DNA from: a virus
IMG/VR virus record: IMGVR_UViG_3300027908_000031
Coordinates: 1 to 49,164 of that record
Direction: 5' to 3' (one strand)
Length of the DNA: 49,164 bases
Part shown: piece by piece, positions 1 through 7,348 of the stretch
How the letters are laid out: the number at the start of each line of letters is the position of its first letter
Position numbering within the stretch: the stretch's first letter is position 1
Made by a program: the position numbers and the translations under genes
Notes under the pieces: generated by a model
What the model saw: only the letters and a program-made list of their open reading frames with translations
What the model was told of the DNA's origin: nothing
The model's database searches: none

Positions 1-117
1 GGGTCGTGGTCGGGGTCGCGGTCGTGGTCGCGGTCGTGGTCGCGGTCGTGGTCTTGGTCTTGGTCGGGGTCGGGGTCGAGGGAGAGGTCGTGGTCGGGGT
101 CGAGGGAGAGGTCTTGG
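1..117. repeat. GGTCGN hexamer low-complexity repeat (left end)
   Basis: Degenerate tandem hexamers GGTCGN fill the left edge and pass into two copies of a block containing GAGGGAGAGGTC. The phase matches the repeat that runs off the right edge at 49164. The last block supplies a purine-rich Shine-Dalgarno-like AGGGAG just before the polymerase start. Confidence 0.9.
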
Positions 118-120
118 TAA
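1..120 (+). CDS. C-terminal part of third Ser-Arg/Ser-Trp repeat ORF (continues from window end)
   Basis: Read from base 1, this frame is an uninterrupted run of Ser-X dipeptides (X is Trp, Gly or Arg) with two Arg-Glu-Arg motifs, and it stops at TAA 118-120. The repeat ORF that starts at 49051 reaches base 49164 in exactly this frame (38 whole codons). If the ends join, the gene would be 77 codons, close to the 84 and 85 of its two upstream copies. The stop overlaps the proposed polymerase start at 114. Function is unknown. The link across the ends is inferred from repeat phase and frame. Confidence 0.5.
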   Translation, partial: GSWSGSRSWSRSWSRSWSWSWSGSGSRERSWSGSRERSW

Positions 121-2039
121 TTTCTTGGGATACAGAGACGGGACTTATCCGTCCGGGATGTCTTGCGCCACCTATGGTGTGCTTGTCTTCCTGTCGTCCG
201 GGGCTAGAACCTAGACTCATACACGCCGGAGACGCTAAGCCAAGACTATTGGAGTGGCTATCGGGTAGGGATATTCTGGTGGGGCATAACGTAGCCTATG
301 ATTGTGCTGTAGTCTCTTCGGAATTCCCTGAGCTCCTACCTTATGTTTTCGAAGCGTACAAAGCCAATCTCGTAACCGACACCAAGATACGTCAACAGCT
401 ACTAGATATCGCGGCGGGCTGCTACCGAGGTCGCATGGGCGACGGAAATAAGTGGGTCAAGTACGACTACACTCTCGATGCCTGCCACAGGCGCGCCGTA
501 GGTTCAGGCTTGAATAAGGACGGATGGCGACTTTCTTATTCATTTTTCCGAGACGTACCGCTAGATCGTTGGGAGGAGCGCGCAAGAGATCTGCAAGCAC
601 GCCTTATGGCTGGCGACCTACTACCGCAACCTGGAATGGAAGAGGGGCTACCTGAAAAAGATCGACAGGCGATCCTATCTTCCGACCCTGCTACTGTCTT
701 GCAATACCCTAAGGACGATGCTGTTGCGACTCTTACGGTGTTCGAAGCACAAGAGAAACACGCAGAATACCTAGTAGACCAATACCGTCAGTCCTATGCC
801 GCGTTCTGCATGCATCTCACCTCGTGCTGGGGTATATCCACCGACCCCGCGAAGGTGGAAGAGATACGACAAGCCACTGAAGGTGAACTACAAGACATAA
901 CCTACCGCCTTATGCAAACTGGACTCGTGAGACAGGACGGGTCACGGGACACTAAGAAGGCAGCGCTGTACATGACGGAGGTGTGCGCTAGGGAAGGCTT
1001 GCCTTTGCGCGAAACTGCCAAAGGCGGCGTGTGCCTGGACTCGGATGCCTGTACCTCTGCAGGTGACCCGCTGCTCAAGGACTACGCCGACTTCACTGGA
1101 TACCGCACCGTCCTGGATAAGGACATCCCGATGCTCCGTTCGGGGTTAGTCCAAACGTCCTTCGGATTGGCGGAATCCGGCCGGACGACCTCCGCGAAGC
1201 CCAATCTGCAGAATATGCGAAAAGCCGGAGACGTGCGCGCGTGCTTTGTCCCGCGCCCGGGGTATGTATTTGCTCAGGCCGACTACGACGGCCTGGAATT
1301 GCGCACCTTGGCGCAATGCTGCATGACCATGTTCGGACATTCGAAGCTTGCAGAGGTTCTCAACGCCGGCAAAGACCCACACACTGAGTTGGCTTGTGCT
1401 ATTCTTGGTATTCCGCCAGAAGAGGGAGCGCGTCGGCGAAAGGATAGGGAGGACAAAGAATTTGACAATGCGCGTCAGACAGCAAAGGTGGGACATTTCG
1501 GCATCCCCGGCGGACTTGGCCCAGCCAAGCTATCTCTTTTCGCCAAGAAGGGATACGGCGTTGAAATTACAGAATATCGAGCGAAGCAACTGAAGGAAGA
1601 GACGTTGGAGCATTACCCAGAATGGCGGGAGTTCTTCGCCAAGGTCAACGAGATGGACGGTTCCGTGGAACAATTGTTTACGAAACGCTTCCGAGGGGGT
1701 TGTTCCTACACCGCGGCCTGTAACACCTTGTTCCAAGGTTTGGGAGCGGACTGTGCGAAGGCGGCGTACTGCCTGATATCGGAGGCTTGCTACGTGGACA
1801 AGGCTTCGCACCTTTTTGGCTCCAGGGTGGTCGCGTTCATTCACGACGAATTCATCCTTGAAGTGCCGGACGACCCCCGTGCGCACGATGCCGCGCAGGA
1901 GTTGGCAAGGCTAATGATTCGTGGCGCGGGGACGTATCTGCCTGACGTCCCCGCGACCACGGAACCACTCTTGATGCGCTACTGGTCCAAGAAGGCTACG
2001 CCTGTTTACGAGAATGGGAGACTAGTGCCGTGGGGTTAG
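114..2039 (+). CDS. Family A DNA polymerase with 3'-5' exonuclease domain
   Basis: Replicative DNA polymerase of the PolA family, about 641 residues. The N-terminal exonuclease carries the D-x-E motif (DTETG, residues 6-10) and a later GHNVAYD. The polymerase domain shows motif A (DYDGLELR), the O-helix motif B (RQTAKVGHFGIPGGLG) and motif C (HDE within FIHDEFILEV). In the O-helix the Tyr of E. coli Pol I is replaced by Gly, a variant I recall from other phage PolA proteins. The frame stays open upstream through the hexamer repeat, but that Val-rich extension is not protein-like. TTG at 114, 5 nt after AGGGAG and two codons before the conserved ISWDTETG, is the best start. It meets a zinc-finger gene tail to tail. 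Confidence 0.9.
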   Translation: MVISWDTETGLIRPGCLAPPMVCLSSCRPGLEPRLIHAGDAKPRLLEWLSGRDILVGHNVAYDCAVVSSEFPELLPYVFEAYKANLVTDTKIRQQLLDIAAGCYRGRMGDGNKWVKYDYTLDACHRRAVGSGLNKDGWRLSYSFFRDVPLDRWEERARDLQARLMAGDLLPQPGMEEGLPEKDRQAILSSDPATVLQYPKDDAVATLTVFEAQEKHAEYLVDQYRQSYAAFCMHLTSCWGISTDPAKVEEIRQATEGELQDITYRLMQTGLVRQDGSRDTKKAALYMTEVCAREGLPLRETAKGGVCLDSDACTSAGDPLLKDYADFTGYRTVLDKDIPMLRSGLVQTSFGLAESGRTTSAKPNLQNMRKAGDVRACFVPRPGYVFAQADYDGLELRTLAQCCMTMFGHSKLAEVLNAGKDPHTELACAILGIPPEEGARRRKDREDKEFDNARQTAKVGHFGIPGGLGPAKLSLFAKKGYGVEITEYRAKQLKEETLEHYPEWREFFAKVNEMDGSVEQLFTKRFRGGCSYTAACNTLFQGLGADCAKAAYCLISEACYVDKASHLFGSRVVAFIHDEFILEVPDDPRAHDAAQELARLMIRGAGTYLPDVPATTEPLLMRYWSKKATPVYENGRLVPWG

Positions 2040-2383
2040 TCCGCTACGGGGTGTCTAAATGATACTCCGTCTAGGAACATGGGAGAAGGCAACGGCTTGG
2101 AAAGAAGGTTCGCCGTTGTGTCCAGCATTCTGCGCAACTGGTCCAATTGAGCCTGAAAAGGGGCAAGGTCAGGCAACTCTGGTGCGGGGATTTTTGTGGG
2201 AAAAAAGGTTGGGAACTGTTCTCGGAACGCGAGGGCTCTTGCATCCGGCTCCGCGACGCCCGGCATCCAGTAAGGATGGTTTTTCAAGCTGCGGACGTGC
2301 TTGTACCACCCCACCTTGGCAAGTGCGTATTCAAAATTGCATCCGGGTATGGGGCATCGGCACTTCTTTTTGGTCTGTTTCAT
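2036..2383 (-). CDS. Small zinc-finger protein, C2H2-like
   Basis: 115 residues, unrecognised family. The N-terminus has a Cys-x4-Cys followed by two His about a dozen residues later (CPIPGC, then WYKH and KNH), a plausible C2H2 zinc finger. The rest is Pro-rich with a short helical stretch. On the minus strand the start is preceded by a textbook AGGAGG about 4 nt before ATG, which strongly supports translation. The 3' end overlaps the polymerase stop by 4 nt in convergent orientation, so it lies opposite to the surrounding replication operon. A DNA-binding or regulatory role is possible but is inference. Confidence 0.75.
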   Translation of the reverse strand: MKQTKKKCRCPIPGCNFEYALAKVGWYKHVRSLKNHPYWMPGVAEPDARALAFREQFPTFFPTKIPAPELPDLAPFQAQLDQLRRMLDTTANLLSKPLPSPMFLDGVSFRHPVAD

Positions 2384-2435
2384 AGGTCCTCCTAGGTATC
2401 AAATCAACAATTTCGTACGCTTGAGGTTCTCTTTG

Positions 2436-2690
2436 CTAGATCTACAAATCGGCATCCTTTCTGAGTTCGCGGAGGGCGCGAGTAAGTTCCGAGATTGGAC
2501 TGGTTTGATTGTTCGTACTTGCTCCTACTTTCCGCCGTTGGCTACGTGCCCTTGCGGGCGTTCCGTTCGCTGTCTTGGTCTATGTAGCAGATGTTATGCC
2601 AGGGGGCGTTGGAAGCGAGTTCGCGTAGATAGGCTTGCTCAGCAAAAGGCGAAACGCGCAAATGCTCGCACATTGCGGAAACAAGTGTAG
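2436..2690 (+). CDS. Possible small basic zinc-ribbon protein upstream of sigma factor
   Basis: The open frame ends at TAG directly before the sigma factor ATG (zero gap). Its C-terminal half reads CPCGRSVRCLGLCSRCYARG followed by a Lys/Arg-rich tail, which looks like a real zinc-binding segment. The frame opens further upstream, but that part lies antisense to the start of the 2383 gene. TTG at 2436 with TGAGG 6 nt upstream is the most defensible start, giving 84 residues. No ATG or GTG is available. Moderate to low confidence that it is expressed. Confidence 0.4.
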   Translation, partial: LDLQIGILSEFAEGASKFRDWTGLIVRTCSYFPPLATCPCGRSVRCLGLCSRCYARGRWKRVRVDRLAQQKAKRANARTLRKQV

Positions 2691-3449
2691 ATGAACAAGG
2701 AACTTTTTTTAGAGTACCGCGCCGCCCCAGACGGGGCAAAAAAGAGGCTACTGCTCGAACGGCTAGTGAAAGAGAACATAGGCCTTGTAAAGAAGTTCGT
2801 CGATCGCTTCATGAAGCACACCAGCATTCCGCTACCCCGCGAGGACATGGAGCAAGCAGCCCTAATCGGGCTTACGCGTGCCTTGCAAAAACTAGACCCT
2901 GAGAAAGGGAAACTCTCCACTTATGCCGCCCACTGGATCCGACGCGAGATGCAAACAGAGTCGCGGCTTCACACCGATATCTACCGTCCCGAGGGGACAG
3001 GCGTGCCGTGGGACGTCGTACGTGCGAACGAGGGCATTCAAGCTGCCTTGGGGCGTCCTGGCACTGCTGAGGAGCTATCGTTCGAAACCGGTAAGGATAT
3101 ATCAGATGACGACGTCGAGCGCTACCGTACCGAAGCTCCCAAGTATGATCGTGGAATTATGAACTATTCGGGGGACACGGACACCCCTCAGGCCGTCGTG
3201 CCCCAGGCACTTCTAGACATCTCTAAGCCCACTGAGCCCGACGAGCGCCTTATGGCGTCCGAGACGGCACAGAGGCTCTACCGCTTCGTGGACACGCTAG
3301 AAGGCAAGCAGCGGGCCGTTATGTCCTATCTGGCACAGGGGATGGAGGATAAGGCAATTTGCCTAAAGTGTCAGATCACGGACGGGGAGCTCCGCAGGTA
3401 CCGAGGTGTGCTCAAACGAAAGGCGAAGAGGTCGCTCAATGCCGGATGA
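2691..3449 (+). CDS. Phage RNA polymerase sigma factor (sigma-70 family)
   Basis: 252 residues. Residues 20-90 match sigma region 2: helical KENIGLVKKFVDRFMK, then EDMEQAALIGLTRALQKLDP (region 2.1-2.2 core-binding type) and KLSTYAAHWIRREMQTE (region 2.3-2.4, -10 recognition). The middle is region 3-like. The C-terminus (EGKQRAVMSYLAQGMEDKAI onward) has a helix-turn-helix-like region 4. It would redirect host RNA polymerase to phage promoters. The recurrent GTAAACT element before many late genes is its most likely target (inference). It overlaps the next gene by 11 nt. Confidence 0.85.
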   Translation: MNKELFLEYRAAPDGAKKRLLLERLVKENIGLVKKFVDRFMKHTSIPLPREDMEQAALIGLTRALQKLDPEKGKLSTYAAHWIRREMQTESRLHTDIYRPEGTGVPWDVVRANEGIQAALGRPGTAEELSFETGKDISDDDVERYRTEAPKYDRGIMNYSGDTDTPQAVVPQALLDISKPTEPDERLMASETAQRLYRFVDTLEGKQRAVMSYLAQGMEDKAICLKCQITDGELRRYRGVLKRKAKRSLNAG

Positions 3450-3774
3450 GATTCGAATTACAGATCCAGTAACGGGCGGGATGAAGGGTCGCAAGTTAGA
3501 GCGCTACGATCTCATCCCGTTCGAGGCATTGGACGAAGTAGCTCGGCTCTATGGCCGAGGCGCTTTGAAATACGAGGACCACAATTGGCGCAAGTCGTAT
3601 GCTTGGAGTCTATCTCTAGGGGCGCTTCTGCGGCACGCGTCTCTGTGGGCTCAGGGAGAAGACTTCGATCCGGAAACGAAGTGTCACCATATGGCTGCGG
3701 TGGCATGGCACGCCCTAGCTTTGCTTACCTTTAGCATTCGGAGTTCTGGCACGGATGATCGGGTGAAGAGATGA
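3439..3774 (+). CDS. dATP/dGTP diphosphohydrolase-like protein (DUF5664)
   Basis: 111 residues. Central motif GRGALKYEDHNWRKSYAWSL, then LLRHASLWAQGEDFDPET and HHMAAVAWHALALL, which is the conserved pattern of the DUF5664 family (dATP/dGTP diphosphohydrolase N-terminal domain, MazG-like all-alpha fold), with acidic and His residues for metal and nucleotide binding. ATG at 3439 is chosen over an upstream in-frame start because AGGCGAAGAGG precedes it and the 11-nt overlap fits the operon style. It is followed by a nucleotidase, suggesting dNTP pool editing. No PurZ-like gene is seen, so a modified-base genome is not supported. Confidence 0.8.
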   Translation: MPDEIRITDPVTGGMKGRKLERYDLIPFEALDEVARLYGRGALKYEDHNWRKSYAWSLSLGALLRHASLWAQGEDFDPETKCHHMAAVAWHALALLTFSIRSSGTDDRVKR

Positions 3775-4307
3775 CCCTCCTGTGTGATTGCGATGGCGTT
3801 TTGGCGGATTTCATCGGTGGCATGTGTCGAGAGCTACGCGCCTACGGCTTCCCCTATACCGAGGACTCTTTCGACTGCTTTAGCCCTACGATGCCCCCTG
3901 CCGTCCAAGAGGCCTGGGATGAGATATACCGCCGCCCGGGTTTCTGTTACGGGCTAGATTGGTATCCGGGTGCGAAGGACTTTTTTCTAGAACTCCAAAG
4001 ACTAGACAAGGTGATTGTAGTTACGGCGCCAGGCCCGGGCTCCACGTGGCACTACGAGCGACAGGAGTGGCTTAGCGGCGTGGTTCACTCTCGGGATGTA
4101 GTCTTCTGCGATGCGTCAGTGAAGCCCTTGCTCCTAGGACGGCTCTTGGTAGAGGACCGAGCCGAGACCGTCGAGCATTGGGGTGGTGCTTCAATTCTTA
4201 TCGACAGACCCTGGAACCGTGTGTTGAAGAGCACACCCATGTGCACCCGCTCCTATTCTTATGACGGTGCGCTAGAGAGGATTCGACACTACTATGACCG
4301 TCTCTAA
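3771..4307 (+). CDS. HAD-family 5'(3')-deoxyribonucleotidase-like phosphatase
   Basis: 178 residues. Begins with HAD motif I, LLCDCDGVLADF (nucleophile D6, acid D8), has a motif II Thr in VVTAPGPG, and the acidic LLVEDRAETV as motif IV. Cap and spacing fit the NT5C-type deoxyribonucleotidases found in phages, which dephosphorylate dNMPs. ATGA overlap with the DUF5664 gene before it and 14-nt overlap with the phosphoesterase after it place it in the nucleotide metabolism part of the operon. Exact substrate cannot be read from sequence. Confidence 0.8.
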   Translation: MTLLCDCDGVLADFIGGMCRELRAYGFPYTEDSFDCFSPTMPPAVQEAWDEIYRRPGFCYGLDWYPGAKDFFLELQRLDKVIVVTAPGPGSTWHYERQEWLSGVVHSRDVVFCDASVKPLLLGRLLVEDRAETVEHWGGASILIDRPWNRVLKSTPMCTRSYSYDGALERIRHYYDRL

Positions 4308-5031
4308 GATTCTTATCGTCCCCGATGCGCACATCCCTTTCGAAGACGAGAAGGCTTACGGGCTTATGCTTAAGGCGGCGCGAGTTATCAAGCCTGAGAC
4401 CGTTGTCATTCTCGGCGACTTTGCGGACTTCATGAGCGTGTCATCGTTCGACAAGTCCCCGGATCAGGCGATTCAATTCGAATACGAACTGGAGAAGGCG
4501 AATGCCAGGCTAGACGAGCTTGATGCTTTGGGGGCGAAACACAAGTACTATCTGTGCGGGAATCATGAAGACCGCTTGCCGCGTCTACTGAAGCGCCAGG
4601 CACTTGCACTTTATTCGACCTTGACCGTTGCGAAGGTTCTCAGGCTCAAAGAAAGGGGTTGGCACTACTCACACTATGGCGACCACATCACGATCGGTAA
4701 AGTGTCGTACACTCACGATACAGGCAATCTTGGGCCTTACGCTCACATTCGTTCTGGGCAAGTGTTCGAATCCTCTGTCGTTCACGGTCATACCCATTAC
4801 GCTGGTGTGGGTTACTTTGGTAACGCTAGAGGGGATACACACGTGGCGATCCAATCGGGCTGGCTTGGCGGTAAGAAAGCCGCCGAATACCTTTCGCAGA
4901 TAAAGCAGTCCAGGAACTGGCAACACGGATTCACGTTCGGGTACAAGGAACTTGGTGGAGAGACCCACCTACAGTTCATCCCTATCATCAAGGGTGTTTG
5001 TTGGGTGGACGGCAAGAGGATTTCGGCGTGA
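4294..5031 (+). CDS. Calcineurin-like metallophosphoesterase
   Basis: 245 residues with the full metallophosphoesterase signature in order: D-x-H (VPDAHIP, D11/H13), GD (ILGDFADF), GNHE (CGNHEDRLPR), an isolated His (YTHDTG) and GHTH (VVHGHTHYAG). These bind two metal ions. Phage members act on nucleic acid ends or cyclic nucleotides; the substrate here is unknown. Translation is coupled to the upstream phosphatase by a 14-nt overlap. It is followed by about 50 nt without an obvious feature before the terminase. Confidence 0.85.
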   Translation: MTVSKILIVPDAHIPFEDEKAYGLMLKAARVIKPETVVILGDFADFMSVSSFDKSPDQAIQFEYELEKANARLDELDALGAKHKYYLCGNHEDRLPRLLKRQALALYSTLTVAKVLRLKERGWHYSHYGDHITIGKVSYTHDTGNLGPYAHIRSGQVFESSVVHGHTHYAGVGYFGNARGDTHVAIQSGWLGGKKAAEYLSQIKQSRNWQHGFTFGYKELGGETHLQFIPIIKGVCWVDGKRISA

Positions 5032-5081
5032 GTGGCAAAGCCCAGACGTAGAATAACTCGAAGTGTAAGCCGGTTTAGGGC

Positions 5082-6518
5082 ATGACCGACGTTCTCTCAG
5101 AGCAAGACACGGTAGGACTAGAGGCCGCTAGGCTTTCACGCCCGGGCATCCCCGGAGTCTTCAAGGAATTCGTGCAAGCGGCCTGGCACGTCGTGGAGCC
5201 TGGTAACGAATTCATCGACGGCAAGCACATTGACCTAGTATGCTCTGAGCTTCAGAACTGGCGCAGCACCCGGGACTTGATGGTAACAATACCTCCTGGG
5301 TGCTGCAAGAGTCTACTGGTGAGCGTATTCTTTCCAGCTTGGGTGTGGACCTTCCTGCCTGACCATCGTTTTATCGTATCATCTTTCGATGCGGCCCTCA
5401 CCCGGCGGGACGCACTCAAGTCGATTGACATCATGAAAAGCCCTTGGTACCAAGCCAGGTGGGGAGGTAAGTTCCTGCTGGGCACAGACCCTGCGGCGAG
5501 TGATTTCACGAATAGCCAAAAAGGCTGGCGCTTCTCTACATCCGTCGGCGGAAAGGCGACGGGGCGACACGCGGACACCCATATTTACGACGACCTTTTG
5601 AAGCCCCTTACGATATCAGATGCCACGCTGGACGAAGCTCGGCGGTACGTCCGTGAGACCATGCCTACGCGTTTTCGGGACTATTCCAAGGGCTGCCGTA
5701 TATTGATCATGCAGCGACTATCCGAGCTAGACCCCGCCGGAGAGCTTCTAAAAGACGGTACGTTCAAGCTACTGCGGCTACCCATGCGCGCGGAGAAAGA
5801 ACGGTGTGAGGGCGACTGGCGTACGGAAGAGGGGCAACTTCTGTGGCCGGAACGGTTCCCGGAAAGTGCCGTTGCCCACCTAGAGCGGCAGATAGGGGGC
5901 CCCCGCGCGATCGCAGCCCAATTGCAGCAACGCCCCGCGCCCGAGAGCGGTAACCTTTTCCAAAAGGCGTGGTTCAAGCGCTACACGACTCTTCCCAAGA
6001 TGGATCTGACTATCCAGTCTTGGGACCTTTCCTTTAAGGATGCGGACGACTCAGACTACGTCGCGGCCGTGCTTATCGGGCGGTGCGGGGTGGACTATTA
6101 CCTTATCGACCTGCTAAAGCAGTGCTTGAATTTCCCCGCTACCCTAGCCGCCTTCCGCGCTAAGGCGAAGGACCCCGTATGGGGTAAGGCTTCGGTCAAG
6201 CTCGTAGAGGACAAGGCGAATGGTCCCGCGGTGGTGTCGTCGCTCGAGAAGGAGATACCCGGGATACTTGCAGTAACGCCCGAAGGTGGTAAGGTAGCGC
6301 GTGCGAATGCGGTGGCGCCCATTCTCGAGTGCGGGCATTTCTACGTCCCCGAATTCTCTGCTTGGGCGGAGGAATACCTTTACGAAATGTGCGCCTTCCC
6401 TTTTGCCGCGCACGATGATACGGTCGATGCGACTACCCAAGGCTTGCACTACTTCCACATAAATACTACAAGATTTGCATCGGCGATGGCTAGGCTGAGA
6501 GGAGATAAGAATGGCTAG
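5082..6518 (+). CDS. Terminase large subunit
   Basis: 478 residues, the DNA packaging motor. The ATPase domain has a Walker A at residues 71-77 reading PPGCCKS, Walker B HIYDDLL and adenine/coupling segments (KGWRFSTSVGGKATGRHAD). The C-terminal RNase H-like nuclease shows SWDLSFKDADDSDY, VEDKANG and HDDTVDATTQ, the three acidic positions. In Walker A the usual Gly before Lys is Cys, an uncommon substitution in this motif. No strong Shine-Dalgarno is visible before the ATG. Its small-subunit partner candidate is about 4 kb away at 10873, separated by an operon on the other strand. Confidence 0.92.
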   Translation: MTDVLSEQDTVGLEAARLSRPGIPGVFKEFVQAAWHVVEPGNEFIDGKHIDLVCSELQNWRSTRDLMVTIPPGCCKSLLVSVFFPAWVWTFLPDHRFIVSSFDAALTRRDALKSIDIMKSPWYQARWGGKFLLGTDPAASDFTNSQKGWRFSTSVGGKATGRHADTHIYDDLLKPLTISDATLDEARRYVRETMPTRFRDYSKGCRILIMQRLSELDPAGELLKDGTFKLLRLPMRAEKERCEGDWRTEEGQLLWPERFPESAVAHLERQIGGPRAIAAQLQQRPAPESGNLFQKAWFKRYTTLPKMDLTIQSWDLSFKDADDSDYVAAVLIGRCGVDYYLIDLLKQCLNFPATLAAFRAKAKDPVWGKASVKLVEDKANGPAVVSSLEKEIPGILAVTPEGGKVARANAVAPILECGHFYVPEFSAWAEEYLYEMCAFPFAAHDDTVDATTQGLHYFHINTTRFASAMARLRGDKNG

Positions 6519-6579
6519 TTATAGAGCGCTTGAATACACCGAAAAGGGAGATTGCGTCTCCTGGGAGTACCATCGATAA
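6511..6579 (+). CDS. Micro-ORF, 22 residues, after terminase
   Basis: Starts inside the terminase stop region with GAGAGGAGAT placed a few nt before ATG, a strong ribosome site. Encodes a 22-residue peptide beginning MASYRALEY and ending EYHR. Its TAA shares a base with the ATG of the next micro-ORF (TAATG). No family recognised. The ribosome site and coupling support translation; it may act as a leader for the membrane peptide that follows. Confidence 0.5.
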   Translation: MASYRALEYTEKGDCVSWEYHR

Positions 6580-6659
6580 TGGATACGCTACTTGTTTCGC
6601 TCTTTGTAGCAGTGGTAATAATCCTATCACTAGCATATTATATATGGGTTATACGCTGA
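6579..6659 (+). CDS. Micro-ORF, 26-residue single-span membrane peptide
   Basis: Encodes MDTLLVSLFVAVV, then IILSLAYYIWVIR, and stops: one continuous hydrophobic span with a basic C-terminus, the shape of a small phage membrane protein. Start codon overlaps the preceding stop as TAATG. It overlaps the methyltransferase-like frame by 16 nt. Role unknown; a holin-like, membrane-anchoring or superinfection role would be guesswork. Confidence 0.55.
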   Translation: MDTLLVSLFVAVVIILSLAYYIWVIR

Positions 6660-7348
6660 ATAATTCCGGGGCAACACGAAAGACACAATTCGGAGGAAAC
6701 CCTGGTTCGGCTCTAGCAGGATCCGTAGATGGCTCCCTCAATGGGTACTCCATAGGACCCATTGAGGGAGTAGGACGTTGGCCAGCGAACCTTCTCTTTG
6801 ACGAAGATGCGGCTGCTGTCTTGGACGAGCAAACTGGCAACATCCAAAGCAGGCCTAGCGTCACGGAAAACGGCGGAGGGGGTAAGATATTCCGTACCCG
6901 CAAAGGTCAAGGCAAGAAGGCGAACGGAGGTTACTCAGATTCTGGGGGCGCGTCTAGATTCTTCTACTGTGCTAAGGCTAACACGAAAGAGCGAGAGTAC
7001 GGGTGCGAGTCATTACCTCGCAAGTCTGCGGGGGAGGCTACGGATCGCGAGGATGGTTCGGACGGCTTGAATAGCCCTCGCGCTGGCGCCAACCGAACTG
7101 GTGGCGCGCAAAATTATCACCCCACGGTAAAGCCGCTCAAGGTGACGGAATGGCTTGCTAGGCTTATCCTCCCGCCCAATCCAGGAGGACTTCTGCTGGT
7201 ACCCTACTGCGGTTCGGGTTCGGAAATCATTGGAGCCTTGCGGGCGGGGTGGGAGAATGTCCTAGGAATCAAACTTGACGAGGGTTATATTTCTATTGCT
7301 CACGCCCGTATTCCTGCTAACGTCGAAGGAGTGGAGGTTATCAAATGA
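6644..7348 (+). CDS. DNA methyltransferase C-terminal half, apparently lacking the catalytic motif
   Basis: The second half matches the N6/N4 adenine/cytosine methyltransferase fold used by phages: GRWPANLLFDE, SRFFYCAKANTKERE, HPTVKPLKVTEWLARLILPP and the AdoMet-binding VPYCGSGSEIIGALRAGW. The N-terminal half normally holding the catalytic DPPY-type motif is absent; only about 45 residues precede GRWPAN. ATG at 6644 is preferred over 6530 because two micro-ORFs occupy that stretch, though no good ribosome site is seen. It may be a truncated remnant, one half of a split enzyme, or a non-catalytic AdoMet-fold protein. Ends in an ATGA overlap with the next gene. Confidence 0.65.
   Translation: MGYTLNNSGATRKTQFGGNPGSALAGSVDGSLNGYSIGPIEGVGRWPANLLFDEDAAAVLDEQTGNIQSRPSVTENGGGGKIFRTRKGQGKKANGGYSDSGGASRFFYCAKANTKEREYGCESLPRKSAGEATDREDGSDGLNSPRAGANRTGGAQNYHPTVKPLKVTEWLARLILPPNPGGLLLVPYCGSGSEIIGALRAGWENVLGIKLDEGYISIAHARIPANVEGVEVIK

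Noticed and set aside
6-113. Val-rich N-terminal extension of the DNA polymerase
   Set aside because: It is the hexamer repeat read in another frame; conserved polymerase sequence begins only at ISWDTETG.
3439-3774. Sign of a Z-genome (2-aminoadenine) phage from the DUF5664 protein
   Set aside because: No PurZ-like adenylosuccinate synthetase or DatZ-like HD hydrolase is seen anywhere in the window, and DUF5664 proteins also occur in ordinary phages.
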